Part shown: one piece after another, positions 55,396 to 63,640 of the stretch
How positions within the stretch are numbered: position 1 is the stretch's first letter
Layout: each line of letters opens with the position of its first letter
Origin: Nonomuraea turcica
Lineage (GTDB): Bacteria > Actinomycetota > Actinomycetes > Streptosporangiales > Streptosporangiaceae
NCBI RefSeq assembly: GCF_030718205.1
Contig: NZ_JAUZQF010000001.1
Location: 124,001-188,000, forward strand
Length of the DNA: 64,000 nt
Direction of reading: 5' to 3'
The notes under the pieces: model-generated
Seen by the model: only the letters and a program-made list of their open reading frames with translations
The model's database searches: none
Told to the model about the DNA's origin: nothing
Translations under genes and position numbers: made by a program

Positions 55396-57297
55396 ATGCG
55401 ACCTGAGGGTTTCGAATTCAGGATTCTGGGCCCGCTCGAGGTGTGGAAGACAAAGGGGCCGGTGCCGATCACAGCGGCGAAGCAGCGCACTGTCCTGGCG
55501 GCCCTACTACTCAACCTGGACCGGGCACTGTCGGTGGACGACCTCGTCGACATCGTGTGGGACTATGCGCCACCGCGCGCCGCCAAGGTCACCCTCCACA
55601 CCTACCTGTCCAAGCTGCGTGGAATCCTGCACAGTGATTGCGGCGCGACGATGCTGACCTCACGCTCGGGCGGCTACATGCTGGACATCGATCGCGAGCG
55701 GTTCGACGTCCACAGGTTCGAACGCCTTGTTGAGCAGGCGAGAGGCAACCTGGTGAACAGGCATGCGCAGGACGCCGCTGTGACACTGCGTACCGCGCTC
55801 GATCTGTGGCGCGGGGACGCTCTCGCGGACGTGGAGTCCGAGATCTTGAGCTCGGCCGACGGGCGCCGCCTCGAGGAGTACCGCCTGGCGGTCACCGAGG
55901 AGTGGGCCGAGCTTGAGCTCACCCTGGGGCGCCATGCGCAGCTCCTGCCCGAGCTGCGCAAGCTGGTGGAGCGCTACCCTCTCAGCCAGACGCTCCGCGC
56001 CCAGTTGATGCTCACCCTGTATCGCCTGAGGAGGCCCGCCGAGGCCCTGCAGGAGTACCAGGACACCTACCAACTGCTGCGCAACGAGGCCGGGCTCGAG
56101 CCGATGCCCGCACTCCAGTCGCTCCAGCAGTCGATCCTGGCCGCCGACCCCGCGCTCGACTGGAATCCGCCGCAGCGTACCTCGCTCTCGATCCTGCACC
56201 CGGGCACCCTGCGGCCGTTCCAGCTCCCGCCGGCCGTGCCCGAGCTGGTGAACAGGGAAACGGAGATCGAGTGCCTGCACAAGCACCTGCTCGGGCGGAA
56301 CACGTTGTCGGCTCCTGCGGCATTCTTGACCGGCATGCCTGGCGCGGGCAAGAGCGCTCTGGCGGTCAAACTCGCGCACGCGATTGCGGCCGAGTTCCCC
56401 GACGGCGTGCTGTACCTGGATCTCGGCGCCACCGATCAGCCGCTCGAACCGGTCGAGGCACTTGGTCGTATCATCCGCTCGTACACAAGCGAGACGGCGG
56501 CCTTACCGGCAGACCTGAGCGGCAGGATCCAGCACTACCGGTCCCTGATCGCCGGGCGCAGGGTCCTGGTGGTGCTCGAAGACGCCCTCGACGAGGCTCA
56601 GGTGCGGCCGCTGCTTCCTGCCACCTCGGGATGCGCGGCGCTGGTCACCGGCGGTAGACGCCTACCGGGGCTGGACGGCGCGCACGTGACTGTAGGCATG
56701 CTTCCGCATCGCCACGGGCTCGCCATGCTGCGGACCATCGTCGGGCAGCGTCGCATCGCCGCCGAGCCGGACGCGGCCGACGAGGTCGTGGCGGCCTGCG
56801 GCGGGCTGCCTCTAGCGCTTCGTCTGGCGGGCGCCAGACTGGCCGCCCGCCCTGACTGGAGCATGGCCTTCTTCGCCGGCAGGATGCGCGATCCTGTCAA
56901 GCTCTTCGCCGACCTGTCGGTGGGCGACATCGATTTGCGACGGGTTCTCTCCGGCGGACTGGCCGGGTGCGGTGGTCCCGAGATACACCTGTTCCGTCAC
57001 GCCACGAGCCTCGGAGAAGAGTTCGGCGCCAACGAGCTCACCGCAGGCGAGGACAGGTCAGAGATGCTCGGTGCGCTGGTGCAGCGTCACCTGATCGAGG
57101 CAGGTCAGGAGGCGGGGGAGAACGCGCCGAGGTACTCCGTTCACCCGCTGCTCAGGCTCTTGGTAGCGATAGACGGGGATGGCGACCGGCAGCACTCCAG
57201 CCCCGCTCAACGTGCGCTCAAGTCCGGCGCCCGTGACCTTTGCCAAGCTTGGCCCAGTTGCCGGAAATCGACTGGTTCTCATAAGGAGGCCCCATGA
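55396..57297 (+). CDS. SARP-family transcriptional activator with NB-ARC-type ATPase domain (AfsR-like)
   Basis: 633 residues from the ATG at 55396 (GTG at 55363 possible). Residues 6-95 are the OmpR-like DNA-binding domain (FEFRILGPLEVWK, VTLHTYLSKLRGIL). Residues 100-250 are the bacterial activation domain (FDVHRFERLVEQAR, HAQLLPELRKLVERYPLSQTLRAQLMLTLYR). Residues 285-560 are an NB-ARC-like ATPase with P-loop GMPGAGKS (313-320) and LVVLEDALDEAQV. The C-terminal helical repeat part of full AfsR is missing. SARPs switch on antibiotic-type clusters; the repeats at 55306 suggest direct control. Its stop overlaps the ATG of the peptide gene. Confidence 0.92.
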   Translation: MRPEGFEFRILGPLEVWKTKGPVPITAAKQRTVLAALLLNLDRALSVDDLVDIVWDYAPPRAAKVTLHTYLSKLRGILHSDCGATMLTSRSGGYMLDIDRERFDVHRFERLVEQARGNLVNRHAQDAAVTLRTALDLWRGDALADVESEILSSADGRRLEEYRLAVTEEWAELELTLGRHAQLLPELRKLVERYPLSQTLRAQLMLTLYRLRRPAEALQEYQDTYQLLRNEAGLEPMPALQSLQQSILAADPALDWNPPQRTSLSILHPGTLRPFQLPPAVPELVNRETEIECLHKHLLGRNTLSAPAAFLTGMPGAGKSALAVKLAHAIAAEFPDGVLYLDLGATDQPLEPVEALGRIIRSYTSETAALPADLSGRIQHYRSLIAGRRVLVVLEDALDEAQVRPLLPATSGCAALVTGGRRLPGLDGAHVTVGMLPHRHGLAMLRTIVGQRRIAAEPDAADEVVAACGGLPLALRLAGARLAARPDWSMAFFAGRMRDPVKLFADLSVGDIDLRRVLSGGLAGCGGPEIHLFRHATSLGEEFGANELTAGEDRSEMLGALVQRHLIEAGQEAGENAPRYSVHPLLRLLVAIDGDGDRQHSSPAQRALKSGARDLCQAWPSCRKSTGSHKEAP

Positions 57298-57368
57298 CAC
57301 CGACGACGAAGAAGAGGGCATGGCGTAGGCCGCAGTGGCGCGCTCGCAACGTCAGGACGCACTGCTGA
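57294..57368 (+). CDS. Candidate RiPP precursor peptide (24 residues)
   Basis: An ATG at 57294 opens a 24-codon frame ending at TGA 57366-57368. A strong ribosome site AAGGAGG lies at 57283-57289, 4 nt upstream. Its ATG overlaps the SARP stop (ATGA), and the next gene can start 2 nt after its stop. The peptide starts MTPTTKKR, has AWRRPQWR in the middle (W10, W15) and ends NVRTHC: net strongly basic, two Trp, one terminal Cys. PqqA is also about 24 residues and is handled by PqqD plus a SPASM radical-SAM enzyme; both kinds follow here. No similarity to a known precursor is claimed. Confidence 0.65.
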   Translation: MTPTTKKRAWRRPQWRARNVRTHC

Positions 57369-57370
57369 GC

Positions 57371-58096
57371 ATGGTCGTCCGCCAACGCCTCCCCCGTGGG
57401 CCCCGGCTCGTGGGGGAGGGTGTCGACCGCGTCCAGCCCGGCGCACTGCGCGACCGGGCGTTCCTGAGGGTGACGGACTTCCTGGTTCCCGAGGCCGCCG
57501 AGGCGTTGTGCCACGAGCTGGAGACCCATCTGGAATACGAGAGGGTGGAGTACGGCGAACTGACGCGGCTGTGGCGGGGCGCCCGCCCGGTCGGCGACCC
57601 GTACTTCGGCCCGCTGCTGCGCAAACCTGCTGCGGCCACCAATGACCTGGCCTACGAGGCGCTCACGGTGTTCGAGTCCCCATGGTTCATCGAGTGGTTG
57701 TCCGCCGTGACAGATACCGAGGTGTGCTTCCTGCGACCTCCTACGGCGTACCGCCTGGAGGCCGGCGATCGAATCTGCCTGCACGACGACATGACCAACC
57801 CGGTCCATGCCTTCTCCGTCGCCTACAACCTCACTCCTGGATGGCGGCAGGGCCAGGGGGGAGAGACCCGAGTAGGGCGCGTGGTGCGGAAGCGCCCGGC
57901 ACCGACTCCGCCTGACTGCCCCATCGACCTTCACTACTGGGAGGTCCGGCCCGACGCGGAGATCCTGACGCCGATTTTCAACTCCATCCTCTTGATCAAG
58001 CTGAGCACCGAGTACGCGCACTCCGTCGAGCCTGTGAGCGGCGCCCCACGGCACTCGATCACCACGATCTACGGGCGCAGCGCCTTCCCCGACTAA
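57371..58096 (+). CDS. 2-oxoglutarate/Fe(II)-dependent oxygenase (prolyl-hydroxylase-like)
   Basis: 241 residues from the ATG at 57371 (a GTG at 57335 in frame would overlap the peptide gene). The facial triad reads H138-D139-D140 in GDRICLHDDMTN and H217 in STEYAHSVEP, with Arg227 (GAPRHSIT) in place to bind 2-oxoglutarate. The N-terminal helices (FLRVTDFLVPEAAEALCHEL) match the P4H-type double-stranded beta-helix proteins. It probably hydroxylates or desaturates the peptide encoded immediately upstream; Pro13 or an Arg is a plausible target. Confidence 0.85.
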   Translation: MVVRQRLPRGPRLVGEGVDRVQPGALRDRAFLRVTDFLVPEAAEALCHELETHLEYERVEYGELTRLWRGARPVGDPYFGPLLRKPAAATNDLAYEALTVFESPWFIEWLSAVTDTEVCFLRPPTAYRLEAGDRICLHDDMTNPVHAFSVAYNLTPGWRQGQGGETRVGRVVRKRPAPTPPDCPIDLHYWEVRPDAEILTPIFNSILLIKLSTEYAHSVEPVSGAPRHSITTIYGRSAFPD

Positions 58097-58106
58097 GGAG
58101 TAAGCC

Positions 58107-58394
58107 GTGATTGACTATGCCGCGCGGTTGAGCATCGCCGACCACGTCGTCTTCCGCGAGACCAATGGCACGTTGTGCATGCTGTTCGACCGCGACAAGG
58201 GCGTGATGTACGAGCTGAACGAGACCGCCTCTGCCGTAGTTCGTTCGTTGCGTGATGATGCGCGGAGCTTCTCCGAACTGATCCAGGACTTGGCGACGGA
58301 ATACGACGCGTCCCCAGAGATGATCGCTGAGGATTCGACGGCGCTGGTCACAGACCTCGAGCAGGCCGGACTGCTGCGAATCGTCACGAGCTGA
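58107..58394 (+). CDS. PqqD-like RiPP recognition protein
   Basis: 95 residues from a GTG at 58107 with AAGGAG upstream. VVFRETNGTLCMLFDRDKGVMYELNETASAVVRSLRDD followed by a winged-helix part (SFSELIQDLATEYDASPEMIAEDSTALVTDLEQAGLLRI) is the standard PqqD fold, the RiPP recognition element that holds leader peptides for modifying enzymes. It lies between the oxygenase and the SPASM radical-SAM genes with gaps of about 10 bp. Its presence is the strongest sign that a ribosomal peptide is the substrate. Confidence 0.9.
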   Translation: MIDYAARLSIADHVVFRETNGTLCMLFDRDKGVMYELNETASAVVRSLRDDARSFSELIQDLATEYDASPEMIAEDSTALVTDLEQAGLLRIVTS

Positions 58395-58404
58395 AGGAGC
58401 ACCC

Positions 58405-59565
58405 GTGTCGACGACGCTGACGAACGCAGCCGATTACCAGCTCCCGGAGACCAAGATCCCGATCCTGGTCCAGCTTGGCCTGACCTACCGGTGCAACCTC
58501 AAGTGCTCGCACTGCTACGCCCTCTACCGCAGGGACCGCGAGGAGTTCACGTTCGCCGAGCTTGAGCGCCTCGCCGGAGAGCTGTACGACGCGGGCAGCG
58601 GAGCGCTCGTCTACTCGCACGGCGAGAACATGATCCGCCGCGACTTCTACGACGTGGCTGCGCTGTTCCGAGACCGCGACTTCTACCAGACCCTCATGCT
58701 CAACGGCTACTACGTGCGCAGCGCCTCCGACGCGGCGAAGGTGGTCGCCAGCGGGATCAACCGCACCATGGTCTCGCTGGACAGCACCGACCCGGCAATC
58801 CACGACGACGTGCGCGGCAAGAAGGGCGCGTTCGATGTCGCGCTGCGAGCGCTTACCCTCCTCAAGGAGGCAGGCGTGGACACCGTGGGCCTGTCGACCA
58901 CGATCGACACGCACAACTACGAAGACGTCGAGCACATCGTGGAGTTCGCGGTCGGCCACGGGGTCGACGCGATCAGCTTCATGCAAAACCGGTACAACAG
59001 GACCAGCGTCTTCGACCGCAGAGTGTGGCCGCGCTACCGGGAGGTGAGCCGCAGGCTGTACGACCTGATCGTCTCGCACCGCGGTGTCATCGACGTTTAT
59101 ACCCACGACCCGTTCATGCTGACGCTTCTTGACGACCGCATCGCCGACCCGGAATGGCGTGCCACGTTCATCGGCGCCAATCTGTGCAACGTCGGCACGA
59201 GCATGGTGTCGATCGACCCGGTCGGCAATGTGTCCGGCTGCAACTTCATCGAGGAAAGCGTCGGCAACGTCCGCGACGAGCCGTTCTGGGCCATCTGGGA
59301 TCGGCTGGTGGCCAAATACTCAGACACGCTGGAGCCGCCGACCGGGCCCTGCTCCTCCTGCGATGCCTTGCCTGGGTGCATGGGCGGCTGCAAGGCCTTC
59401 CACTACAACGGCAAGTACGACGAGCGTTGCGGCGCCCAGCGGTTTGTGGACGCCGATCCGCACAGGCTGGAGGAGAGCTCTCTGGGCATCCCACAACGGG
59501 AGCCCGACAGGGCGCCCGGGACATTTCTCGGCCTGCCGCGGCGGCGGGCGAACAGCGACACGTAG
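58405..59565 (+). CDS. Radical SAM/SPASM peptide-modifying enzyme
   Basis: 386 residues from a GTG at 58405 (AAGGAG 58394-58399). LTYRCNLKCSHCYALYRR holds the CxxxCxxC cluster (C30, C34, C37). The C-terminal SPASM region is Cys-rich (GANLCNVGTSMVS, GNVSGCNFIEE, CSSCDALPGCMGGCKAFHYN), enough for two auxiliary iron-sulfur clusters. Such enzymes make C-C, C-O or thioether links or excise residues in peptides bound by PqqD. Candidate targets here are W10, W15 or the adjacent Arg residues of the upstream peptide (inference). Confidence 0.92.
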   Translation: MSTTLTNAADYQLPETKIPILVQLGLTYRCNLKCSHCYALYRRDREEFTFAELERLAGELYDAGSGALVYSHGENMIRRDFYDVAALFRDRDFYQTLMLNGYYVRSASDAAKVVASGINRTMVSLDSTDPAIHDDVRGKKGAFDVALRALTLLKEAGVDTVGLSTTIDTHNYEDVEHIVEFAVGHGVDAISFMQNRYNRTSVFDRRVWPRYREVSRRLYDLIVSHRGVIDVYTHDPFMLTLLDDRIADPEWRATFIGANLCNVGTSMVSIDPVGNVSGCNFIEESVGNVRDEPFWAIWDRLVAKYSDTLEPPTGPCSSCDALPGCMGGCKAFHYNGKYDERCGAQRFVDADPHRLEESSLGIPQREPDRAPGTFLGLPRRRANSDT

Positions 59566-59574
59566 GAGACCAAG

Positions 59575-60963
59575 GTGCGAGTGCTGTTCGTCAACCCTCA
59601 CTACACGCACGACCCGCTCACCCTGCTGCTCCACCCGCCGCTCTGCTACGGCTACATGAGCAACGCGCTGAAGGCGAACGGGCACGACGTGATCCATGCC
59701 GACCTGCCCTTTGAGGGGAACCGGCCCGAGGTGGTGGCCACATACCTAGACGATTACCGGCCCGACCTGGTCGGTGTGACCAGCGTCGCGCAGAGCTACT
59801 ACCACGCGTTGGAGATCGCCAGGGTCGTCAAGGAGTGGGACGCCCGCACGCCAGTGGTGTTCGGTGGTCCGCACACCTCGTTCATCGGCCCGGAGTGTCT
59901 CAGCCGCCACCGCGACGTCGACTTCGTGCTGCTCTTCGACGCCGAACACAGCATCGTCGAGCTGGTGAGCGCACTGGGCGCGGGAGGCGACACCACGGTA
60001 CTGGGTGCGGTGCCCGGACTGGTGTACCGCGACGGCGACGCGATACGGACCACCCCTCCAGATCCGCCCTCACTCGACTTGGACCAGTACGGCATGCCCG
60101 ACCGGTCGATCTTCGACATGGAGCGATACGCGCACTACGACTATGAGACCGTGGTGATGACCGCGCGCGGCTGCCCGAGCCGCTGCACCTTCTGCTCGAC
60201 CACCGCGGCGGGCCGCGCCGCGCGATGGAACGGCCCCAAGCACGTCTGCGACGAGTTGGAGCAGGTCATCGATCTGGGCTTCAGCTCGGTGTTCTTCGGC
60301 GACGACACCTTCTCAGGAGACCCCCGCCGCGCGATCGCGATCTGCGAGGAGATCGTCCGGCGCGACCTGCGTATCCCCTGGACCAGCAACATGCGGGCGC
60401 AGGACGCGCGGCCGCAGGTGCTCGACGCCATGCGGGAAGCGGGCGCGTACCGCGTGTTCGTTGGGTACGAGTCGATACAGCAGCGGACGCTTCGGCTGGT
60501 GAAGAAGGGCACCTCGCCCGAGCGGCTTTACAAGACGGCCAACCGCATCATGGCGCACGGCTTGGAACTGCACGCTTCCTTCATCGTGGGCGCACCCGGC
60601 GACACCCACGAGACGCTTGCCGCAACGCTCGACTTCATCCGGCTGATCAACCCCACGGTCGCCACCTTCAACGTCATGGAGCCACGGCCCGGTACGGACG
60701 TCTACCGCAACCCGGATCGCTACGGCATCGCGATCCCCGATCCCTACTGGTATGAGACGACGAGCTGGCTTGACCTGCCCGTCTGCGCTACCGAGAACCT
60801 CAGCCAGGAGGAGATCAGGGACTGGGTGCACCGCTGCTACGACGAGTTCTGCGGCGACGGCTTCCGCAGGCCCGAGGTGATGGAGCGGCTGGAGCCGACC
60901 AGGGCCGAATGGGACGCGGCGGCCGATAAGGTCCAGCGGCACCTTCCCATTCTCAGCGGCTGA
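59575..60963 (+). CDS. Cobalamin-type radical SAM enzyme (B12-binding N-terminal domain)
   Basis: 462 residues from a GTG at 59575 (TAGGAG upstream). Residues 1-155 resemble the B12-binding Rossmann domain (MRVLFVNPHYTHDP, LVGVTSVAQSYYHALEIARVV, PVVFGGPHTSF); the DxHxxG base-off His motif is absent, as in many of this class. The radical-SAM core has TARGCPSRCTFCSTT (C200, C204, C207) and VGYESIQQRTLRLVKKG. Relatives are C-methyltransferases or ring-forming enzymes. It would perform a second radical modification on the peptide or its product. Confidence 0.9.
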   Translation: MRVLFVNPHYTHDPLTLLLHPPLCYGYMSNALKANGHDVIHADLPFEGNRPEVVATYLDDYRPDLVGVTSVAQSYYHALEIARVVKEWDARTPVVFGGPHTSFIGPECLSRHRDVDFVLLFDAEHSIVELVSALGAGGDTTVLGAVPGLVYRDGDAIRTTPPDPPSLDLDQYGMPDRSIFDMERYAHYDYETVVMTARGCPSRCTFCSTTAAGRAARWNGPKHVCDELEQVIDLGFSSVFFGDDTFSGDPRRAIAICEEIVRRDLRIPWTSNMRAQDARPQVLDAMREAGAYRVFVGYESIQQRTLRLVKKGTSPERLYKTANRIMAHGLELHASFIVGAPGDTHETLAATLDFIRLINPTVATFNVMEPRPGTDVYRNPDRYGIAIPDPYWYETTSWLDLPVCATENLSQEEIRDWVHRCYDEFCGDGFRRPEVMERLEPTRAEWDAAADKVQRHLPILSG

Positions 60964-60970
60964 GTCGGCC

Positions 60971-61960
60971 ATGAGGGTCGCACTGGTCGGCTCCGGCATC
61001 GCCGGGCTTTCCCACGCGCTCGACATCGTGACGAGCCCCGAGCTGGAGTTCACCGCGGTCTGCTCGCGCACCCGATCGCGCGCGGCCGAGCTGGCCGGCC
61101 GTTTCGGGGTGCCACGGGTGTTCAGGTCCGTCACGGAGCTGCTGGACGCCGAATGTTGTGACGCTGTGGTCGTGGCCGTGCCGCCGGCGGCGACGCTGCC
61201 CATCGTCCTGGCCTGCCGGGAGCGCTCGCTGCGGATCATGGCAGAGAAACCGGTCGCGCGCTCGGCGAGCGAGCTGCCGCTCGTGGAAGAAGTGTCGCGC
61301 GGCGTCTTGGCACCGTTCAACCGCAGGTATCTCGCCCACGTGCGGGAGGCTGTCGAGGCGGTCCATGGCGGCGCAATCGGTGCGATCCGGCAAGTGGACG
61401 CGCGGTGGGTGGGGCCCTACCTCGAGCGCTACGCGCCCGGCGCGCCGACGTACCGCGCTCGTGCCGGGCGCAGACAGGGACTTCTCGTCGACACGGGCAG
61501 CCACGTCCTAGACGCCCTCAGTTGGGTTATGGGGCCCGTACGGCCGCTGCCTGGGTGCCGGATGGAGTTCAACGCGCGGGGTGCCGAGGTCGGCTTCGAT
61601 CTGCTCATGCGCAACGGTGACGGAGCGACCGCGAGCGTGCGTGCCGAGGGGAAGGGCGGTGAAGAGCGGTGGGAGATCCGCGTGACCGGCGACCGCGGAC
61701 AGGCGACCCTCGGGCCCGACACCGCTGAGGTGCGTGCGGGAACCCGCCGCACCCGCCTGGCGGCCAGGCCGGTACGCCGCCCAGTCGATGACCTGCTCAT
61801 CGGTTGGCGCGGCGAGCAGGTGTGGGGCCCGTCCCCGGCCGAGTTGGTGCGGCTCAGCGAGACCCTGGTCGGCGTCTACGACCTCGTCGATGCCGACGCC
61901 CGGACGCGCTGGCTCCGGCCGCGCTTCAAACCTTGGGGCCGCCTCAATGGATCATGCTGA
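60971..61960 (+). CDS. Gfo/Idh/MocA-like oxidoreductase in the biosynthetic operon
   Basis: 329 residues. MRVALVGSGIAGLSHALDIVTSP is the NAD(P)-binding start; AVVVAVPPAATLPIVLACRERSLRIMAEKPVARS carries the EKP motif with its Lys. The C-terminal half (QGLLVDTGSHVLDALSWVMG) has the conserved Asp/His region in part. In a peptide cluster it may oxidise or reduce a side chain or an attached sugar. It starts 8 bp after the radical-SAM stop and overlaps the following kinase gene by 14 bp, so it is clearly part of the operon. Confidence 0.85.
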   Translation: MRVALVGSGIAGLSHALDIVTSPELEFTAVCSRTRSRAAELAGRFGVPRVFRSVTELLDAECCDAVVVAVPPAATLPIVLACRERSLRIMAEKPVARSASELPLVEEVSRGVLAPFNRRYLAHVREAVEAVHGGAIGAIRQVDARWVGPYLERYAPGAPTYRARAGRRQGLLVDTGSHVLDALSWVMGPVRPLPGCRMEFNARGAEVGFDLLMRNGDGATASVRAEGKGGEERWEIRVTGDRGQATLGPDTAEVRAGTRRTRLAARPVRRPVDDLLIGWRGEQVWGPSPAELVRLSETLVGVYDLVDADARTRWLRPRFKPWGRLNGSC

Positions 61961-62534
61961 CAGGTGCTTCGTGTTCACCGGCGCTCACGGCGTCGGGAAG
62001 AGTTCGCTGATCCGAGCAATGGAATATCAGGGAGAGCGGGTAGTGAGGGAGGCCGCGCAGGACGTACGGCTGCTGATGGAAGCCGCGGGTGATCCCTTCC
62101 CACTCGACCGCGACGACTTCGAGAGCCGGTGCCTGCAACTGCACCGGATGCGAGAGGAGCGCGCGCGTGCGAGTGGTGGCACGGTGTTCCTCGACAGAGG
62201 GTGCCTCGACTACCTCGCCTACGCAGAACTAGGACCGTGGCCGCTGAGTGACGCGGAACGAGATCATTGTCGCGCGACGCGTTATGACGCAGTCTTCCTG
62301 GTCCTGCCGCACGGGCGCGAGTGGGGGTCGACGCTACGCGCCGGCGAGCGTGAGTTCTGCGAGCGTCTCGTGTGCGAGCTGCGGCGGCTCTACACCGAGC
62401 TGGGCATGCCCGTGTACGAGGTGCCCGCAGGAGACGTGTGGGAGCGCGCCGGATGGGTGCGCGCGCGGTGCGCGGAGACCGGTCAGGCGCCGCTCAGACG
62501 GTCGGCGACCTCGCCCCAGAAGGCGGTCATGTGA
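61947..62534 (+). CDS. AAA_28-like P-loop kinase/NTPase
   Basis: 195 residues from the ATG at 61947. FVFTGAHGVGKSSLIRAME is the Walker A loop, VVREAAQDVRLLMEAAG the following helix, and GGTVFLDRGCLDYLAYAELGPW the DRG...D Walker B/substrate motif of the AAA_28 group. RYDAVFLVLPHG and GMPVYEVPAGD match the later strands. Members are poorly characterised and often act as small-molecule kinases. It is last in the rightward operon and overlaps the convergent HPr-kinase-like gene by 52 bp. Confidence 0.75.
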   Translation: MDHADRCFVFTGAHGVGKSSLIRAMEYQGERVVREAAQDVRLLMEAAGDPFPLDRDDFESRCLQLHRMREERARASGGTVFLDRGCLDYLAYAELGPWPLSDAERDHCRATRYDAVFLVLPHGREWGSTLRAGEREFCERLVCELRRLYTELGMPVYEVPAGDVWERAGWVRARCAETGQAPLRRSATSPQKAVM

Positions 62535-63640
62535 CGGTTCACGTCGGGCCCGTACGCCACGCGCACACAGGGCACCTTTTGCACCAGCGCCATGGTGCGG
62601 CTCCTCTCGGCGCTGTCGGTGGGACGGCGAGGGAGCACGCCGAGGAAGTCGATGCCGTGCTTGCGCTGCCGGGTATCGGCGAGGCAGTGGGGGTCAGTGT
62701 GCCAGCTCGGCCGGGTCACGGGATCGATGCGCCAGCCTGCTCGCTCACGCTCGGCGACCGGCAGGACCACGCCGACCAGCTCGGCCTCTGGAACGCCGTG
62801 GACCCGGGTGAGCGGGAAGAACTCCTCCAGGTCGAAATACACCCTGCTGCGGTGCTCAGCGCCCCAGGGCAGCACGTCCGCACCGCCCAGTGGGCCGACA
62901 GGTCCCTTGTGCCAGCGCAACGACGCCCGCTCGATGACGCTTCTCTGCGGATGCTCGACCAGCGCGGTCGCGCTCACCGCCACCCGCTTGGGCCAGCCGG
63001 CGATCAAGGGCGGGCCGCCCGCGTCCCTGCGCCAGATGTGCACCATGTCCTCGGCCAGGAAATCCCAGCCGACCAGCGTGCATACCTGGAAGGCCAACGT
63101 GGACTTACCGCTGCCCGCCTTGCCCATGATGAGCACCCCCGCGCCATCGCGTGCCACGCCGGAGGCGTGGAACGCGGGCAGGCCGGCCGCCTCAAGCTGG
63201 CCGCCTATCACGTACATGAGCATCCGGCTGATCGCACGCATGGTCTCGGTCGACTCGTCGTACACCTCGAGCTCCACCAATCCGCGCTCGGGCTCGGCGG
63301 AGATGAGCATTGCCGCGGCGTCGTTCTCCCGCTGCCGCAGCCACCGCACGGCCCCCGCCTGGTGACCCACACAGACGTACGTTGTGCTCGAAGGGCCCAT
63401 GCTCAGCCGTGGCAACCGCCAACAGTCGGCCAGCGTGCCCGGATCCACGCTCGGCATCGCGCGCAGCGCGACCCGCACCGTCACACCCGGCGCATCGTGT
63501 GGCGCGCCCAGCCGGTAGATCGGGCTGACCATGCTCCCCGCTCGCTCTAGGACGCTCGCCAGCGCCGATTCCACGTTCGCCGTTGCGGGGCCGCTGGAGA
63601 GTCCGAAAACTTCCGCAGATTCGAAGGAAGGCGATGTCAT
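62483..63640 (-). CDS. HPr-kinase-like (HprK) P-loop protein
   Basis: 385 residues from the ATG at 63640 (AGGAG at 63648-63652 by plus-strand coordinates of the complement). FHASGVARDGAGVLIMGKAGSGKSTLAFQVCTLVGWDFLAEDMVHIW is the HprK catalytic core, with P-loop at residues 173-180 and a following acidic DM. The N-terminal 150 residues are a separate domain. HprK-like proteins in RiPP clusters such as paeninodin phosphorylate a Ser or a terminal position of the peptide. Here it is encoded opposite to the operon and head-to-head with another kinase. Confidence 0.85.
   Translation of the reverse strand: MTSPSFESAEVFGLSSGPATANVESALASVLERAGSMVSPIYRLGAPHDAPGVTVRVALRAMPSVDPGTLADCWRLPRLSMGPSSTTYVCVGHQAGAVRWLRQRENDAAAMLISAEPERGLVELEVYDESTETMRAISRMLMYVIGGQLEAAGLPAFHASGVARDGAGVLIMGKAGSGKSTLAFQVCTLVGWDFLAEDMVHIWRRDAGGPPLIAGWPKRVAVSATALVEHPQRSVIERASLRWHKGPVGPLGGADVLPWGAEHRSRVYFDLEEFFPLTRVHGVPEAELVGVVLPVAERERAGWRIDPVTRPSWHTDPHCLADTRQRKHGIDFLGVLPRRPTDSAERSRTMALVQKVPCVRVAYGPDVNRHMTAFWGEVADRLSGA

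Noticed and set aside
57335..58096. GTG at 57335 as oxygenase start
   Set aside because: Lacks a good ribosome site and would run through the peptide gene; the ATG at 57371 sits 2 nt after the peptide stop and keeps the whole oxygenase fold.
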